Shown here: piece after piece, positions 17,849 through 27,793 of the stretch | Position numbering within the stretch: position 1 is the stretch's first letter | Layout of the letters: every line of letters starts with the position of its first letter | Translations under genes and position numbers: made by a program | The notes under the pieces: generated by a model | The model's database searches: none | The model's input: the letters and a program-made list of their open reading frames with translations, nothing else | Told to the model about the DNA's origin: nothing | Source of the DNA: Sulfurovum sp. | GTDB taxonomy: Bacteria > Campylobacterota > Campylobacteria > Campylobacterales > Sulfurovaceae | Length of the DNA: 64,000 nucleotides | NCBI GenBank assembly: GCA_027062365.1 | Contig: JAMOTK010000065.1 | Location: 20,182 to 84,181, forward strand | Direction of reading: 5' to 3'

Positions 17849-20332
17849 ATGAATAAATTATTTATTGCCTTTCTCTCTTTTATTGTTATTGTTCTTTCTG
17901 TTCTTATTGCGATACGACTTTTTATCTTTAGTGATAGTGGCAATGATACTATCAAGAGCTATATACAAACTTCTTTAGAACAAAAGACAGGACTGCCTGT
18001 AGATATATATGATTTTAGTTTAGATGAAAATAAAATAAAGTTTTCTCTTAAAATCAATAAAGAAATAGACGTAGATGTCATTACACAATACAATATTTTA
18101 TCTCAATCTTTTGATGGTATTTATCATATTTACAGTAAAAAATTTAACTATAAGGGGTTTGCTTTACGCCATGCTGATTTACGTGGACGTTTTACTGGGG
18201 CATCTGATGATATGCAAATCACAGGTACAGGCAGGGTACTAGATGCAAATCTAAGCTATCGTTTACACATGGAAGAGAGTGCGTTTCAACATATAGAAGT
18301 ACAGATGAAAGCACTTAATATCTCTGAGGTATTTGCACTTCTAGGCGAGGACTCTCTTCTTGAGGGTACGGTAGATATGAATGTATACTTACCACATATT
18401 GGAGAATCTTCAGCCAAAGGGCATGGAAAAATTATTTTACATAAATCTTTTTTTAATAGAGAAAAAATAGCCCAAAAATATGACATATCCCTACCCAAAG
18501 ATAGTTATGTCATAGGTGATATTGATATGAAGCTAGAAGGCAAAGAGTTAAGCTGTGTCTCTCAACTAGAAGGTAATCTTTTTAGCTTACGTAGTGATAA
18601 TGCATCTTTTAATGTATCCAATAGAACCTTTGAAGCTCAGTATAAAATGGATGTGAATAATTTAAATCTTTTTACCCAAAATAAGCTCAGAGGTGCATTT
18701 AAGCTAGAAGGTAAAATAGAAGCAGATAAAGAGAAGTTTCATATAATGGGGGCTAGTCATTCGTGGGGAGGTATACTAGTCTTTGATAAAACAGATGTCT
18801 TTACTTTACGCTTTGATAATTTAGCATTAGAAAAGGTGCTTTATGCTACTAAACAGCCCTCTTTTGCTAAGGGCGTACTTAGTGGAGGGATTAATAATTT
18901 TAAAGACCTAAAACAAGGTCAATATACATTAGAGATAAAAGAGGGTACTTTTATCGCAGATGTCTTCAAAAAGCAATGGGGATATGAAATACCGAGTATG
19001 AATGACTTTACTTTAGCTTCACAAGGATACATTGTCAAAGACTTTGTAGAGATGAAAAGTATCCTCAACTCAACGTTGGGTGATTTAGATTTAGCCAAAG
19101 GTAAATATCTATTAAAAGATAAATCATTTTCTACCTCTTATGCACTTTTTTTACCCAATATAGGGCTACTGATACATGACAATATGGCAGTCAAACGAGG
19201 CTATATTCGTGCAAATGGAGAAGCTACTTTATCAGAAGAGTCTCGTATTGTAGGAAAATTAGAAGGTTTAGGAGGAGTCGTAGATTTTGAATATACGCCT
19301 AAAGACCTCAACGTAGAAGCCCCTGACCTCTTTATTGAAAAAATTCTTTCTTTGTCTGATTTACCACGCTATGTCAAGGGCAAAGTATTGACCAAAGTAA
19401 CAATGCATGATATGAAAAAGAGAGAAGGGAAGTTTTCTATCAGTAGTGATGACCTTATGACTCAACCACGTATCATAGAAAAAATAATAGGTAAACCTAT
19501 AGCGATTAAAATGCAGATGAGAGCTGAAGGAAATGTAACCAAAGAAAAAGTAAGATTGTCTGCATTGTTTTATAATGATATGGCAAAATTTTCTTTAGAT
19601 AATATGCGTATTGACAGAAAAAATAAAACAGTAAAGAGTGAGTATCTTTTAGATATTTTAGAATTGAAAAATGCCTATGCCTTAACCAATAGAAAGCTAT
19701 ATGGCCCTATGAAAATTGTAGGTACGCTCTCTAAAGAAAAGGAGCTTGAGATCATAGGCTATACCCATTCTTTAGGTGGAGAGATAAGCTTTTTACAAAG
19801 AGAGCATGACATCGTTACAGATATTAACACCGTTTCTTTAGATAATATCATTGCTTTATTTGGGCATGATAGATGGGTAAATGGAGATGTACGAGGAAAT
19901 ATAGAGTACAATAGCAAAGAGAAGATAGGTACAGTTGATCTTAATATTTCTAAGTTTCAAATTATCTCTAACAGTAGTACAAAGATGCTCAAAACGATTA
20001 TTGGCAAAGACCCCTCACGCATTATCTATCGCACTACCACACTTTACGCAGAGATAGAAAAAAACATTATAGAATATACATTGTTAGCAGAAGGTAGTCA
20101 CTCTACGATAGAAATCATCAATGGACTTATAGATAGAAAATCCAATACACATAGAGCATATATTACATTCACCTACGAGGACTATGAAATAACAGGCGAA
20201 ATCAAAGGAAGCATAGACCATCCAACACTAAGTATCGACCCTACAGCACTCCTACAAAGTCCACTAGGCGAAAAGATACAAGATAAAGTAGATAAAGCCT
20301 TGGGTGGATTTTTAAAAGGGTTTAAATTTTAA
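17849..20332 (+). CDS. Large AsmA/YhdP-like membrane-anchored protein
   Basis: 827 residues with one N-terminal membrane helix (about 5-27) and a long periplasmic body made of repeating beta-strand blocks such as VMGSHSWGG-like 'GASHSWGGILVFDKT' and 'GYTHSLGGEISFLQ', and three DMKL/NMRI style strands. This architecture is that of AsmA-like proteins, thought to form lipid-conducting grooves between the membranes. The C-terminus (SPLGEKIQDKVDKALGGFLKG) resembles the amphipathic end seen in that family. Assignment is by architecture, not by a confident domain hit. It starts 12 bases after the antiporter. Confidence 0.55.
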   Translation: MNKLFIAFLSFIVIVLSVLIAIRLFIFSDSGNDTIKSYIQTSLEQKTGLPVDIYDFSLDENKIKFSLKINKEIDVDVITQYNILSQSFDGIYHIYSKKFNYKGFALRHADLRGRFTGASDDMQITGTGRVLDANLSYRLHMEESAFQHIEVQMKALNISEVFALLGEDSLLEGTVDMNVYLPHIGESSAKGHGKIILHKSFFNREKIAQKYDISLPKDSYVIGDIDMKLEGKELSCVSQLEGNLFSLRSDNASFNVSNRTFEAQYKMDVNNLNLFTQNKLRGAFKLEGKIEADKEKFHIMGASHSWGGILVFDKTDVFTLRFDNLALEKVLYATKQPSFAKGVLSGGINNFKDLKQGQYTLEIKEGTFIADVFKKQWGYEIPSMNDFTLASQGYIVKDFVEMKSILNSTLGDLDLAKGKYLLKDKSFSTSYALFLPNIGLLIHDNMAVKRGYIRANGEATLSEESRIVGKLEGLGGVVDFEYTPKDLNVEAPDLFIEKILSLSDLPRYVKGKVLTKVTMHDMKKREGKFSISSDDLMTQPRIIEKIIGKPIAIKMQMRAEGNVTKEKVRLSALFYNDMAKFSLDNMRIDRKNKTVKSEYLLDILELKNAYALTNRKLYGPMKIVGTLSKEKELEIIGYTHSLGGEISFLQREHDIVTDINTVSLDNIIALFGHDRWVNGDVRGNIEYNSKEKIGTVDLNISKFQIISNSSTKMLKTIIGKDPSRIIYRTTTLYAEIEKNIIEYTLLAEGSHSTIEIINGLIDRKSNTHRAYITFTYEDYEITGEIKGSIDHPTLSIDPTALLQSPLGEKIQDKVDKALGGFLKGFKF

Positions 20333-20429
20333 GAATAAGTGATGATTATGTTTAATTTGGTTATGATTTTAGAATACATACTTTTAAAAGTGAGAGGGTA
20401 GCTAATATGATAAAAAGTGATTTTAGATA

Positions 20430-21362
20430 ATGGATAAAAATTCAAAAATATATATCGCAGGGCATCGAGGTTTAGTAGGTTCGGCTATTGTAGCAAATCT
20501 AAAAGCAAAAGGCTATCATAATTTAGTCTATAGAACACATGAGGAACTAGACCTTATCACACAGCAAGACGTAGCAGACTTTTTTGAAAAAGAAAAGCCA
20601 GAGTATGTGATACTAGCTGCTGCTAAAGTAGGGGGTATTATTGCCAATAATACCTATAGGGCTGAATTTATTTATGAAAATCTGCAAGTTCAAAACAATG
20701 TTATCCATCAGAGTTATCTGCATAATGTCAAAAAATTACTCTTTTTAGGAAGTACCTGTATCTATCCTAAGTATTGCCCTCAGCCGATGAGTGAAGAGAG
20801 TTTACTTACTTCTGAACTTGAATACACCAATGAACCCTATGCAATAGCCAAAATCGCAGGAATAAAGATGTGTGAGAGTTATAATATTCAATATGGAACA
20901 AATTTTATCTCTGTTATGCCTACTAATTTGTATGGTAAAAATGATAATTTTGACTTAGAAACTTCTCATGTGCTTCCTGCACTTCTTCGTAAGATGCACG
21001 AAGCAAAAGTAGCAAATAAGCCTCATGTAGAAATATGGGGAAGTGGTAGCCCTAGACGAGAATTTATGTATAATGAAGATATGGCAGATGCTTGTGTATT
21101 TTTACTAGAGAAGAAAGAAAGACAAAATACCCATATTAACATCGGTACAGGTGTTGATATATCTATCAAAGAATTGGCATTACTCATCAAAAAGATAGTA
21201 GGCTTTAAAGGTGAATTGAAATTTGATACAAGCAAACCTGATGGTACACTACTCAAACTTACCAACCCTTCTAAGTTACACGCATTGGGGTGGAAGCATA
21301 AGGTAGGCTTAGAAGAAGGAGTAGAACGTGTGTATCACTGGTACTTGGAGAATGTGAAGTGA
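20430..21362 (+). CDS. fcl: GDP-L-fucose synthase
   Basis: 310 residues, an extended short-chain dehydrogenase. The dinucleotide site GHRGLVGSAI (about 11-20), the catalytic serine region GSTCIYP and YxxxK (YAIAK near 136-140) are present, and SCPQPMSEE-like 'YCPQPMSEESLLTSELEYTN' is specific to Fcl. It makes GDP-L-fucose from GDP-4-keto-6-deoxymannose by epimerisation and reduction. The partner GDP-mannose dehydratase (Gmd) is not in this window. First gene of the glycan locus. Confidence 0.92.
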   Translation: MDKNSKIYIAGHRGLVGSAIVANLKAKGYHNLVYRTHEELDLITQQDVADFFEKEKPEYVILAAAKVGGIIANNTYRAEFIYENLQVQNNVIHQSYLHNVKKLLFLGSTCIYPKYCPQPMSEESLLTSELEYTNEPYAIAKIAGIKMCESYNIQYGTNFISVMPTNLYGKNDNFDLETSHVLPALLRKMHEAKVANKPHVEIWGSGSPRREFMYNEDMADACVFLLEKKERQNTHINIGTGVDISIKELALLIKKIVGFKGELKFDTSKPDGTLLKLTNPSKLHALGWKHKVGLEEGVERVYHWYLENVK

Positions 21363-21374
21363 ATAATAGAATGA

Positions 21375-22370
<996 letters not shown>

Positions 22371-22371
22371 T

Positions 22372-23496
22372 ATGAACTTTATCCCCTATGGTAAGCAAAG
22401 TATTGATAAAGATGATATAGAGAGTGTTGTTGAAACTCTTAACTCTGATTTTCTAACAACTGGACCTAAAGTAAAAGAGTTTGAAGAGGCTATTGCTTCT
22501 TATTGTGTGGCAAAGTATTGTGTAGTTGTAGCGAATGGCACAGGTGCTTTACATCTTGCTTCTTTGGCTCTATTAAAAAGAGGTGATAGAGTGATTACTA
22601 CTCCAAACTCATTTTTAGCCACTTCTAATTCTATCCTTTATGTTGGGGCAGAGCCTATATTTGTAGATATTACAAATGATGGAAATATAGATCTGGATTT
22701 ATGTGAAGAGGAGTTAAAAAAAGACAGTGCTATAAAGGCTATCTATGCTGTGGCTTTTAGTGGTAATATGGTAAACCAAGAAAAATTAGCCTATTTAAGA
22801 GAAAAATATAATATAAAAATATTAGAGGATAATGCTCATGCTATTGGAGCAGTTTATAATGGAATAAAAGCAGGAAGTTGTATTAATTCTGATTGTTCTA
22901 TCTTTTCTTTTCATCCCGTGAAGCATTTAACCACAGGAGAGGGTGGCGCGATTACTACGAACTCTAAATCGATTTATGAGGAGCTTTTAACTCTTAGAGG
23001 TCATGGAATGGTAAAAACTCCTGATATGAAACCTTGGGAGTATGAGATGAGAGAGCTTGGATTTAATTATAGAATAACTGATATTCAGTGTGCTTTGGGA
23101 CTTTCTCAACTCAATAAATTAGATAGTTTTATAGAAAGACGTATAAAAATTGCTCAAAGATATGATACAGCTTTTGAAAAAACTTTTATCAAACCTCTCT
23201 ATCTTTTTGATGAAAAATCTTCCTATCATCTCTATGTAGTTCAAGTTGATTTTAGAAAACTAAATATTTCTAAAGAAGAACTATTTATTAAAATGAGAAA
23301 AAAAAGTATAGGGTTACAGCTTCATTATATACCTATCAATAAGCAACCATACTATAAAGCTTTAGGCTATGGAGAGGCAAGAACTCCTATGATGGATAAA
23401 TATTATGAAGAGTGTTTTTCTTTACCTATATTTCCAAAATTGAGTGATGATGAGCAGAAGTATGTTATTGAGTCTCTCTTTGAGGTACTTAAATGA
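22372..23496 (+). CDS. pseC: UDP-4-amino-4,6-dideoxy-N-acetyl-beta-L-altrosamine transaminase
   Basis: 374 residues, DegT/DnrJ/EryC1 family. Second Pse step: PLP-dependent amination of the 4-keto product of PseB. The PLP lysine is in SFHPVKHLTTGEGG (Lys about 184) and the aspartate in EDNAHAIGA. NFIPYGKQSIDKDDI is the typical PseC N-terminus. The stop overlaps the next gene by 4 bases. Confidence 0.94.
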   Translation: MNFIPYGKQSIDKDDIESVVETLNSDFLTTGPKVKEFEEAIASYCVAKYCVVVANGTGALHLASLALLKRGDRVITTPNSFLATSNSILYVGAEPIFVDITNDGNIDLDLCEEELKKDSAIKAIYAVAFSGNMVNQEKLAYLREKYNIKILEDNAHAIGAVYNGIKAGSCINSDCSIFSFHPVKHLTTGEGGAITTNSKSIYEELLTLRGHGMVKTPDMKPWEYEMRELGFNYRITDIQCALGLSQLNKLDSFIERRIKIAQRYDTAFEKTFIKPLYLFDEKSSYHLYVVQVDFRKLNISKEELFIKMRKKSIGLQLHYIPINKQPYYKALGYGEARTPMMDKYYEECFSLPIFPKLSDDEQKYVIESLFEVLK

Positions 23497-24392
23497 GATT
23501 TATAGAGTATAGAGGAGATAAGATTTCAAAATTATCTTTGGGAACGGTACAGTTTGGATTGGATTATGGTATTGCAAATAGTAGTGGTCAACCAAATCAA
23601 GAAGATGTAAATAGAATAATTGAGTATCTTTATAAAAATAAGATAAACTGCTTTGACACGGCACAAGCTTATGGTAATTCAGAAGAAGTATTAGGAAGAG
23701 CTATTAAAGATAAAGCTGAACTCTTTATTATCTCAAAACTCAAATCAGATATTTTTAAAAAAAATGCTATTAAAAATGTTGAACAATCTCTAAAAAATCT
23801 AAATATCTCCTCTCTCTATGCTCTACTCCTACATGATAGCGAGCTACTCTTTAATTGGTCAGATGAGTATGCGGTGATTATTAACAAGTTAAAAGAGAGT
23901 CAAAGGATAAAATATTTTGGTGTTTCTATCTATAATGACATAGATTTTGAGTTGGCTTTGGAGAATAGATATATAGAGTTTATTCAAATACCATTTAATA
24001 TATTTGACCAAAGAGCCATTACGCAAGGTTGGCTAGAGAAAGCTAAAAAACATAATAAATTGATTTTTATACGGAGTATCTTTCTTCAAGGGCTTTTTTT
24101 TATAGATAGAAATAATCTACCTAAAAATTTAGAACAAGCCAAAGAGCCATTAAAATTATTTGATAAATATAGTAAAAAATTAGATATGAGTATAGGCGAA
24201 CTTGCATTGAGTTTTGTAGACTCTGTGGCTACAGATTCACTTTTGCTTTTTGGTTGTGATAATATTGAACAGGCAAAAGAGGATATACTAAATTATAATC
24301 AATTAAAGAGACTTGATGGTCAGAGTATTGCAGATATTACTAAAAGTTTTAAAGATGTTGACGAATCTATCTATAATCCTACAAAGTGGTAG
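23493..24392 (+). CDS. Aldo/keto reductase of the nonulosonate cluster
   Basis: 299 residues, TIM-barrel aldo/keto reductase. KLSLGTVQFGLDYG at the N-terminus and the catalytic FDTAQAYGNSEEVLG (Asp and Tyr about 51-57) are clear; the phosphate-binding end FGCDNIEQAKED is present. Such reductases sit in many Pse/Leg-type clusters but none of the six canonical Pse steps needs one, so it probably reduces an extra keto group on the nonulosonate or a side branch. Confidence 0.82.
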   Translation: MRFIEYRGDKISKLSLGTVQFGLDYGIANSSGQPNQEDVNRIIEYLYKNKINCFDTAQAYGNSEEVLGRAIKDKAELFIISKLKSDIFKKNAIKNVEQSLKNLNISSLYALLLHDSELLFNWSDEYAVIINKLKESQRIKYFGVSIYNDIDFELALENRYIEFIQIPFNIFDQRAITQGWLEKAKKHNKLIFIRSIFLQGLFFIDRNNLPKNLEQAKEPLKLFDKYSKKLDMSIGELALSFVDSVATDSLLLFGCDNIEQAKEDILNYNQLKRLDGQSIADITKSFKDVDESIYNPTKW

Positions 24393-24394
24393 AT

Positions 24395-25159
24395 ATGAAT
24401 AGAAAAATAATTGCCCTTTTACAAGCTAGAACAGACTCTACAAGGTTACCTAAAAAGGTTCTTAAAATTATTTTAGATAAGCCAATGATTATTCATCAAC
24501 TACAAAGGACTCAGAAATCAAAATATATAGATAAATTAATTTTGGTTACTAGTAATCAAGATAGTGATAGCCAATTAGCAACTATCGTAAAAAAATATAA
24601 TTTTAATATCTATAGAGGTGATAAGGATAATGTATTAAAACGCTTTTATAGTATTGCAGAAGAGTTGAAATTATCAGAAGATGATATTATTGTTAGGCTT
24701 ACAGGGGATTGCCCTCTACATGATGCTATGGTTATTGATGAATCAATAGAGGCTTTTATGAAATCAGACTGTGACTACTTAGCAAATTGTATTGAGCCTA
24801 TATATCCTGATGGCTTAGATGTAGAAGTTTTTAATTTTAAAAGTTTAAAAGAGGCATATAATAGTGCCACACTAAATTTTCAAAGAGAGCATGTTACACC
24901 CTATATCCGAGATAGTGGTCTATTTAGAGTTATGAATTTGAACAGAGAACCAATTCATATTAACTGGCGATTAACAGTAGATGAAGAAAATGATTTGAAG
25001 CTTATTGTAAAAATATATGAACATTTTAATTCTACCTATTTTTCATTTAAAGAAATCATAAAATTTTTAGAACAAAACGGTGAGTTATTACAATTAAATA
25101 ATAAAACAAATAGAAATGAAGGCTATTTAAAATCTTTAAGGGAAGACAATGATAAATAA
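24395..25159 (+). CDS. SpsF-type cytidylyltransferase (CMP-nonulosonate synthetase candidate)
   Basis: About 254 residues from the ATG at 24395; a GTG at 24386 would add three. The nucleotidyltransferase start IIALLQARTDSTRLPKKVL and the metal site VRLTGDCPLHD are those of SpsF and related acylneuraminate cytidylyltransferases. In a cluster that has PseB, C, G, H and I but no separate PseF, this protein is the natural candidate for the CMP-activating step. That role is inference from family and context. Confidence 0.78.
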   Translation: MNRKIIALLQARTDSTRLPKKVLKIILDKPMIIHQLQRTQKSKYIDKLILVTSNQDSDSQLATIVKKYNFNIYRGDKDNVLKRFYSIAEELKLSEDDIIVRLTGDCPLHDAMVIDESIEAFMKSDCDYLANCIEPIYPDGLDVEVFNFKSLKEAYNSATLNFQREHVTPYIRDSGLFRVMNLNREPIHINWRLTVDEENDLKLIVKIYEHFNSTYFSFKEIIKFLEQNGELLQLNNKTNRNEGYLKSLREDNDK

Positions 25160-26456
25160 TTTTACAAAATCCAATGAACTAAGAAAAAAAGCTTCAAGAT
25201 TAATACCTGGTGGAGCGCATACTTATAGTAAAGGAGATGACCAATTTCCACAACTTTCTCCTCATTCTATTGTTAGAGGTAAAGGTGCAAGAATTTGGGA
25301 TGTTGATGGTAATGAATTTATTGATTGGGGTATGGGACTTACCTCTGTTCTTTTAGGACACGCTTATGAACCAATTACCAATGTGATTAAAAAAGAACTT
25401 GATAATGGAGTAAACTTTATAAGACCCTCTTTTATAGAGGCTGAATTTGCTGAACAAATTATAGAACAAATTCCATCAGCACAGATGGTAAAATTCTCTA
25501 AAAATGGCTCAAATGCTACTACATCAGCAGTTAAATTAGCTAGAGCATATACAGGAAAAGAGATAATTTTACGATGTTTTGATCAGCCATTTTTTAGTAT
25601 TGATGATTGGTTTATAGGAGATACTGATATTAGTTCAGGTGTCACAAGAGATACAAAATCTAAAACCAAACATTTTAAATATAATGATATAGAAAATTTA
25701 AAAGAGACTATTGCAAAATATAAAGAGGATGGTATTGCTTGTATTATTATGGAACCTGCTTCAACAGAAGAACCCAAAGAGGGTTATCTTCAAATAGTAA
25801 GAGATATTTGTACAAAAGAGAGTATTATTTTAATTTTTGATGAAGTTGTTAGTGGATTTAGATTTCATCCTAAAGGGGCTCAATTTTTATATGGGGTAAC
25901 TCCAGACTTATCTACTTTTGGAAAAACGATGGCAAATGGATACTCTATATCTGCTTTAGTTGGGAAAAGAGAGATTATGGAACTAGGTGGATTAGAACAT
26001 AAAAAAGAACGTGTATTTCTTTTATCCACTACGTATGGTGGAGAAACACATCACCTAAGAGCAGGACAAAAAACTCTTGAAATTTTAAATCATAATGACT
26101 ATGAAGTAACAAAGTATGTATGGAGTATTGGAAAAAAGATAAAAGATAGTTATAATGAAATAGTAAGATCTTTGGGATTAGTGGGATATACCTCTATGGA
26201 GGGTATAGATTGCCGTCCTTATTTCTTTTTTAAAGATAACTACATAAGAACACTTTTTGCACAAGAGATGATAAAACATGGTGTACTTATTCAAGGAATT
26301 GTACCATCATTTTCTCATAAAGATAGTGAAATATCTCAAACAATAGAGGCTTTTGAAAAATCATTAAAAGTTCTCTCTTATGCTATTGAATCGAAGAAGG
26401 TTCATGAATTATTGATAGGAGAGCCTATAAAGCCTGTATTTAGGAAATATAACTGA
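25149..26456 (+). CDS. Class III aminotransferase (glutamate-1-semialdehyde mutase-like)
   Basis: 435 residues, PLP fold type I. The lysine is in FGKTMANGYSISAL (about 257-270); IIMEPAST and IFDEVVSGFR are the cofactor motifs. RLIPGGAHTYSKGDDQFP is close to HemL-like N-termini, but the cluster context and spread-out C-terminus argue against a role in haem synthesis. It likely transfers an amino group to a sugar intermediate. Overlaps spsF-like by 11 bases and pseG-H by one base (TGATG). Confidence 0.82.
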   Translation: MINNFTKSNELRKKASRLIPGGAHTYSKGDDQFPQLSPHSIVRGKGARIWDVDGNEFIDWGMGLTSVLLGHAYEPITNVIKKELDNGVNFIRPSFIEAEFAEQIIEQIPSAQMVKFSKNGSNATTSAVKLARAYTGKEIILRCFDQPFFSIDDWFIGDTDISSGVTRDTKSKTKHFKYNDIENLKETIAKYKEDGIACIIMEPASTEEPKEGYLQIVRDICTKESIILIFDEVVSGFRFHPKGAQFLYGVTPDLSTFGKTMANGYSISALVGKREIMELGGLEHKKERVFLLSTTYGGETHHLRAGQKTLEILNHNDYEVTKYVWSIGKKIKDSYNEIVRSLGLVGYTSMEGIDCRPYFFFKDNYIRTLFAQEMIKHGVLIQGIVPSFSHKDSEISQTIEAFEKSLKVLSYAIESKKVHELLIGEPIKPVFRKYN

Positions 26457-27793
26457 TGAATATTTTAATAAGAGCAGACTCCTCTTCAACTATAGGAACA
26501 GGTCACATTATGCGAGACCTAGTTTTAGCCAAGCAGTACCCAAAAGCCAATATTATATTTGCAACCCAAGAGTTAGCAGGAAGTATTAATCACAAGATTA
26601 TAGAAGCTGGTTATAAGTTGGAGATTTTAAACTCAAATGATATAACAGAGGTAGATTCTCTAATCCAAAAATATAATATTGAGTTGATAGTAATTGACCA
26701 TTATGAGATAGATTATAACTATGAAAAAGCACTAAAAGAGAGCTATCCAAATCTAAGACTTTTAGCCTTTGATGATACTTATGAGAGACATCATTGTAAT
26801 ATACTTTTAAATCATAATATAAGTGCTGATGAGAAAAGATATAAGGGGCTAGTTCCCAAATATTGTGAGCTTAGGTGTGGAGCTAAATATACGCTTTTAC
26901 GAGAAGAGTTTATTATACGAAAAAAGAGTAAAACACTATTTATTGCAATGGGTGGAGCTGACCATAGCAACATAAATATAGATATTTTAGAGGTTTTAAA
27001 AGAGTTTGAGTATCTCGAAGTAAATCTTGTAACCACTACAGCCAATCAAAATTTAGAACAACTAAAAGAGTATGTTCAAGATAAAGATTGGATAGAGTTA
27101 CATATCAATTCAAATAAGATAGCAAAGCTTATGAGAGTTAGTGATTTTGCTATAGTTACCCCTAGTGTTACTTTGAATGAAGTATTTTTTATGGAGCTTC
27201 CTTTTATTGCTATTAAGACAGCTGATAATCAAGAGGATATGGTTCAATATTTTATTGAAAATGAGTATACTGTTTTGGAAAATTTTGATGATAAAGAGTT
27301 AACAGAGAGTATATATAATCTTTTGAAACCTGAACTTATTAACTTTATAGATTTGTCTTTAGGGGATAAGAAGATGGTTTTAGAGTGGAGAAACCATCCA
27401 ACTATTAGAAAATGGATGTTAACAAAAGAGAAGATACCCTTAGAAAATCATCTATCTTATATAGACTCTTTAAAAACTAAAAGTGATAGAGTCTATTTTT
27501 TAGTGAAAGAGCAAGATAAGCCAATTGGCATTATTGATTTTACAGATATAGATTTGATTCAATCAAAAGCCTCTATTGGTATCTATGCTAAACCTAAATT
27601 AAGAGGGGTTGGAAATCTATTGATGCAAGAGATTATTAACTATGGCTTTGTTAAATTAAAGTTAGAGAGTCTAATATCAGAAGTTTTTAATAGTAATGAT
27701 TTGGCAATAAGATTATATAATAGATATGGATTTAAAGAGATAGATAGAAGAGATAATATGAGTATAATGGAGCTAAAAAATGAAAATAGGTAA
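26456..27793 (+). CDS. PseG-PseH fusion: UDP-sugar hydrolase plus N-acetyltransferase
   Basis: 445 residues holding two Pse enzymes in one chain. Residues 1-290 are PseG: the start NILIRADSSSTIGTGHIMRD contains the catalytic His of the GT-B hydrolase that releases UDP from the 2,4-diacetamido-trideoxy-altrose. Residues 298-445 are a GNAT acetyltransferase (PseH): MVLEWRNHPTIRKWM, then the acetyl-CoA site YAKPKLRGVGNLLMQE, then EVFNSNDLAIRLYNRYGF. Pathway order would be H then G, so fusion lets the acetylated product pass directly. No stop or frameshift separates the parts. The last 14 bases overlap pseI. Confidence 0.9.
   Translation: MNILIRADSSSTIGTGHIMRDLVLAKQYPKANIIFATQELAGSINHKIIEAGYKLEILNSNDITEVDSLIQKYNIELIVIDHYEIDYNYEKALKESYPNLRLLAFDDTYERHHCNILLNHNISADEKRYKGLVPKYCELRCGAKYTLLREEFIIRKKSKTLFIAMGGADHSNINIDILEVLKEFEYLEVNLVTTTANQNLEQLKEYVQDKDWIELHINSNKIAKLMRVSDFAIVTPSVTLNEVFFMELPFIAIKTADNQEDMVQYFIENEYTVLENFDDKELTESIYNLLKPELINFIDLSLGDKKMVLEWRNHPTIRKWMLTKEKIPLENHLSYIDSLKTKSDRVYFLVKEQDKPIGIIDFTDIDLIQSKASIGIYAKPKLRGVGNLLMQEIINYGFVKLKLESLISEVFNSNDLAIRLYNRYGFKEIDRRDNMSIMELKNENR

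Noticed and set aside
26456..27793. Frameshifted pseG followed by a separate pseH
   Set aside because: One continuous frame links the two domains without stop or restart, so a fusion is the simpler reading.
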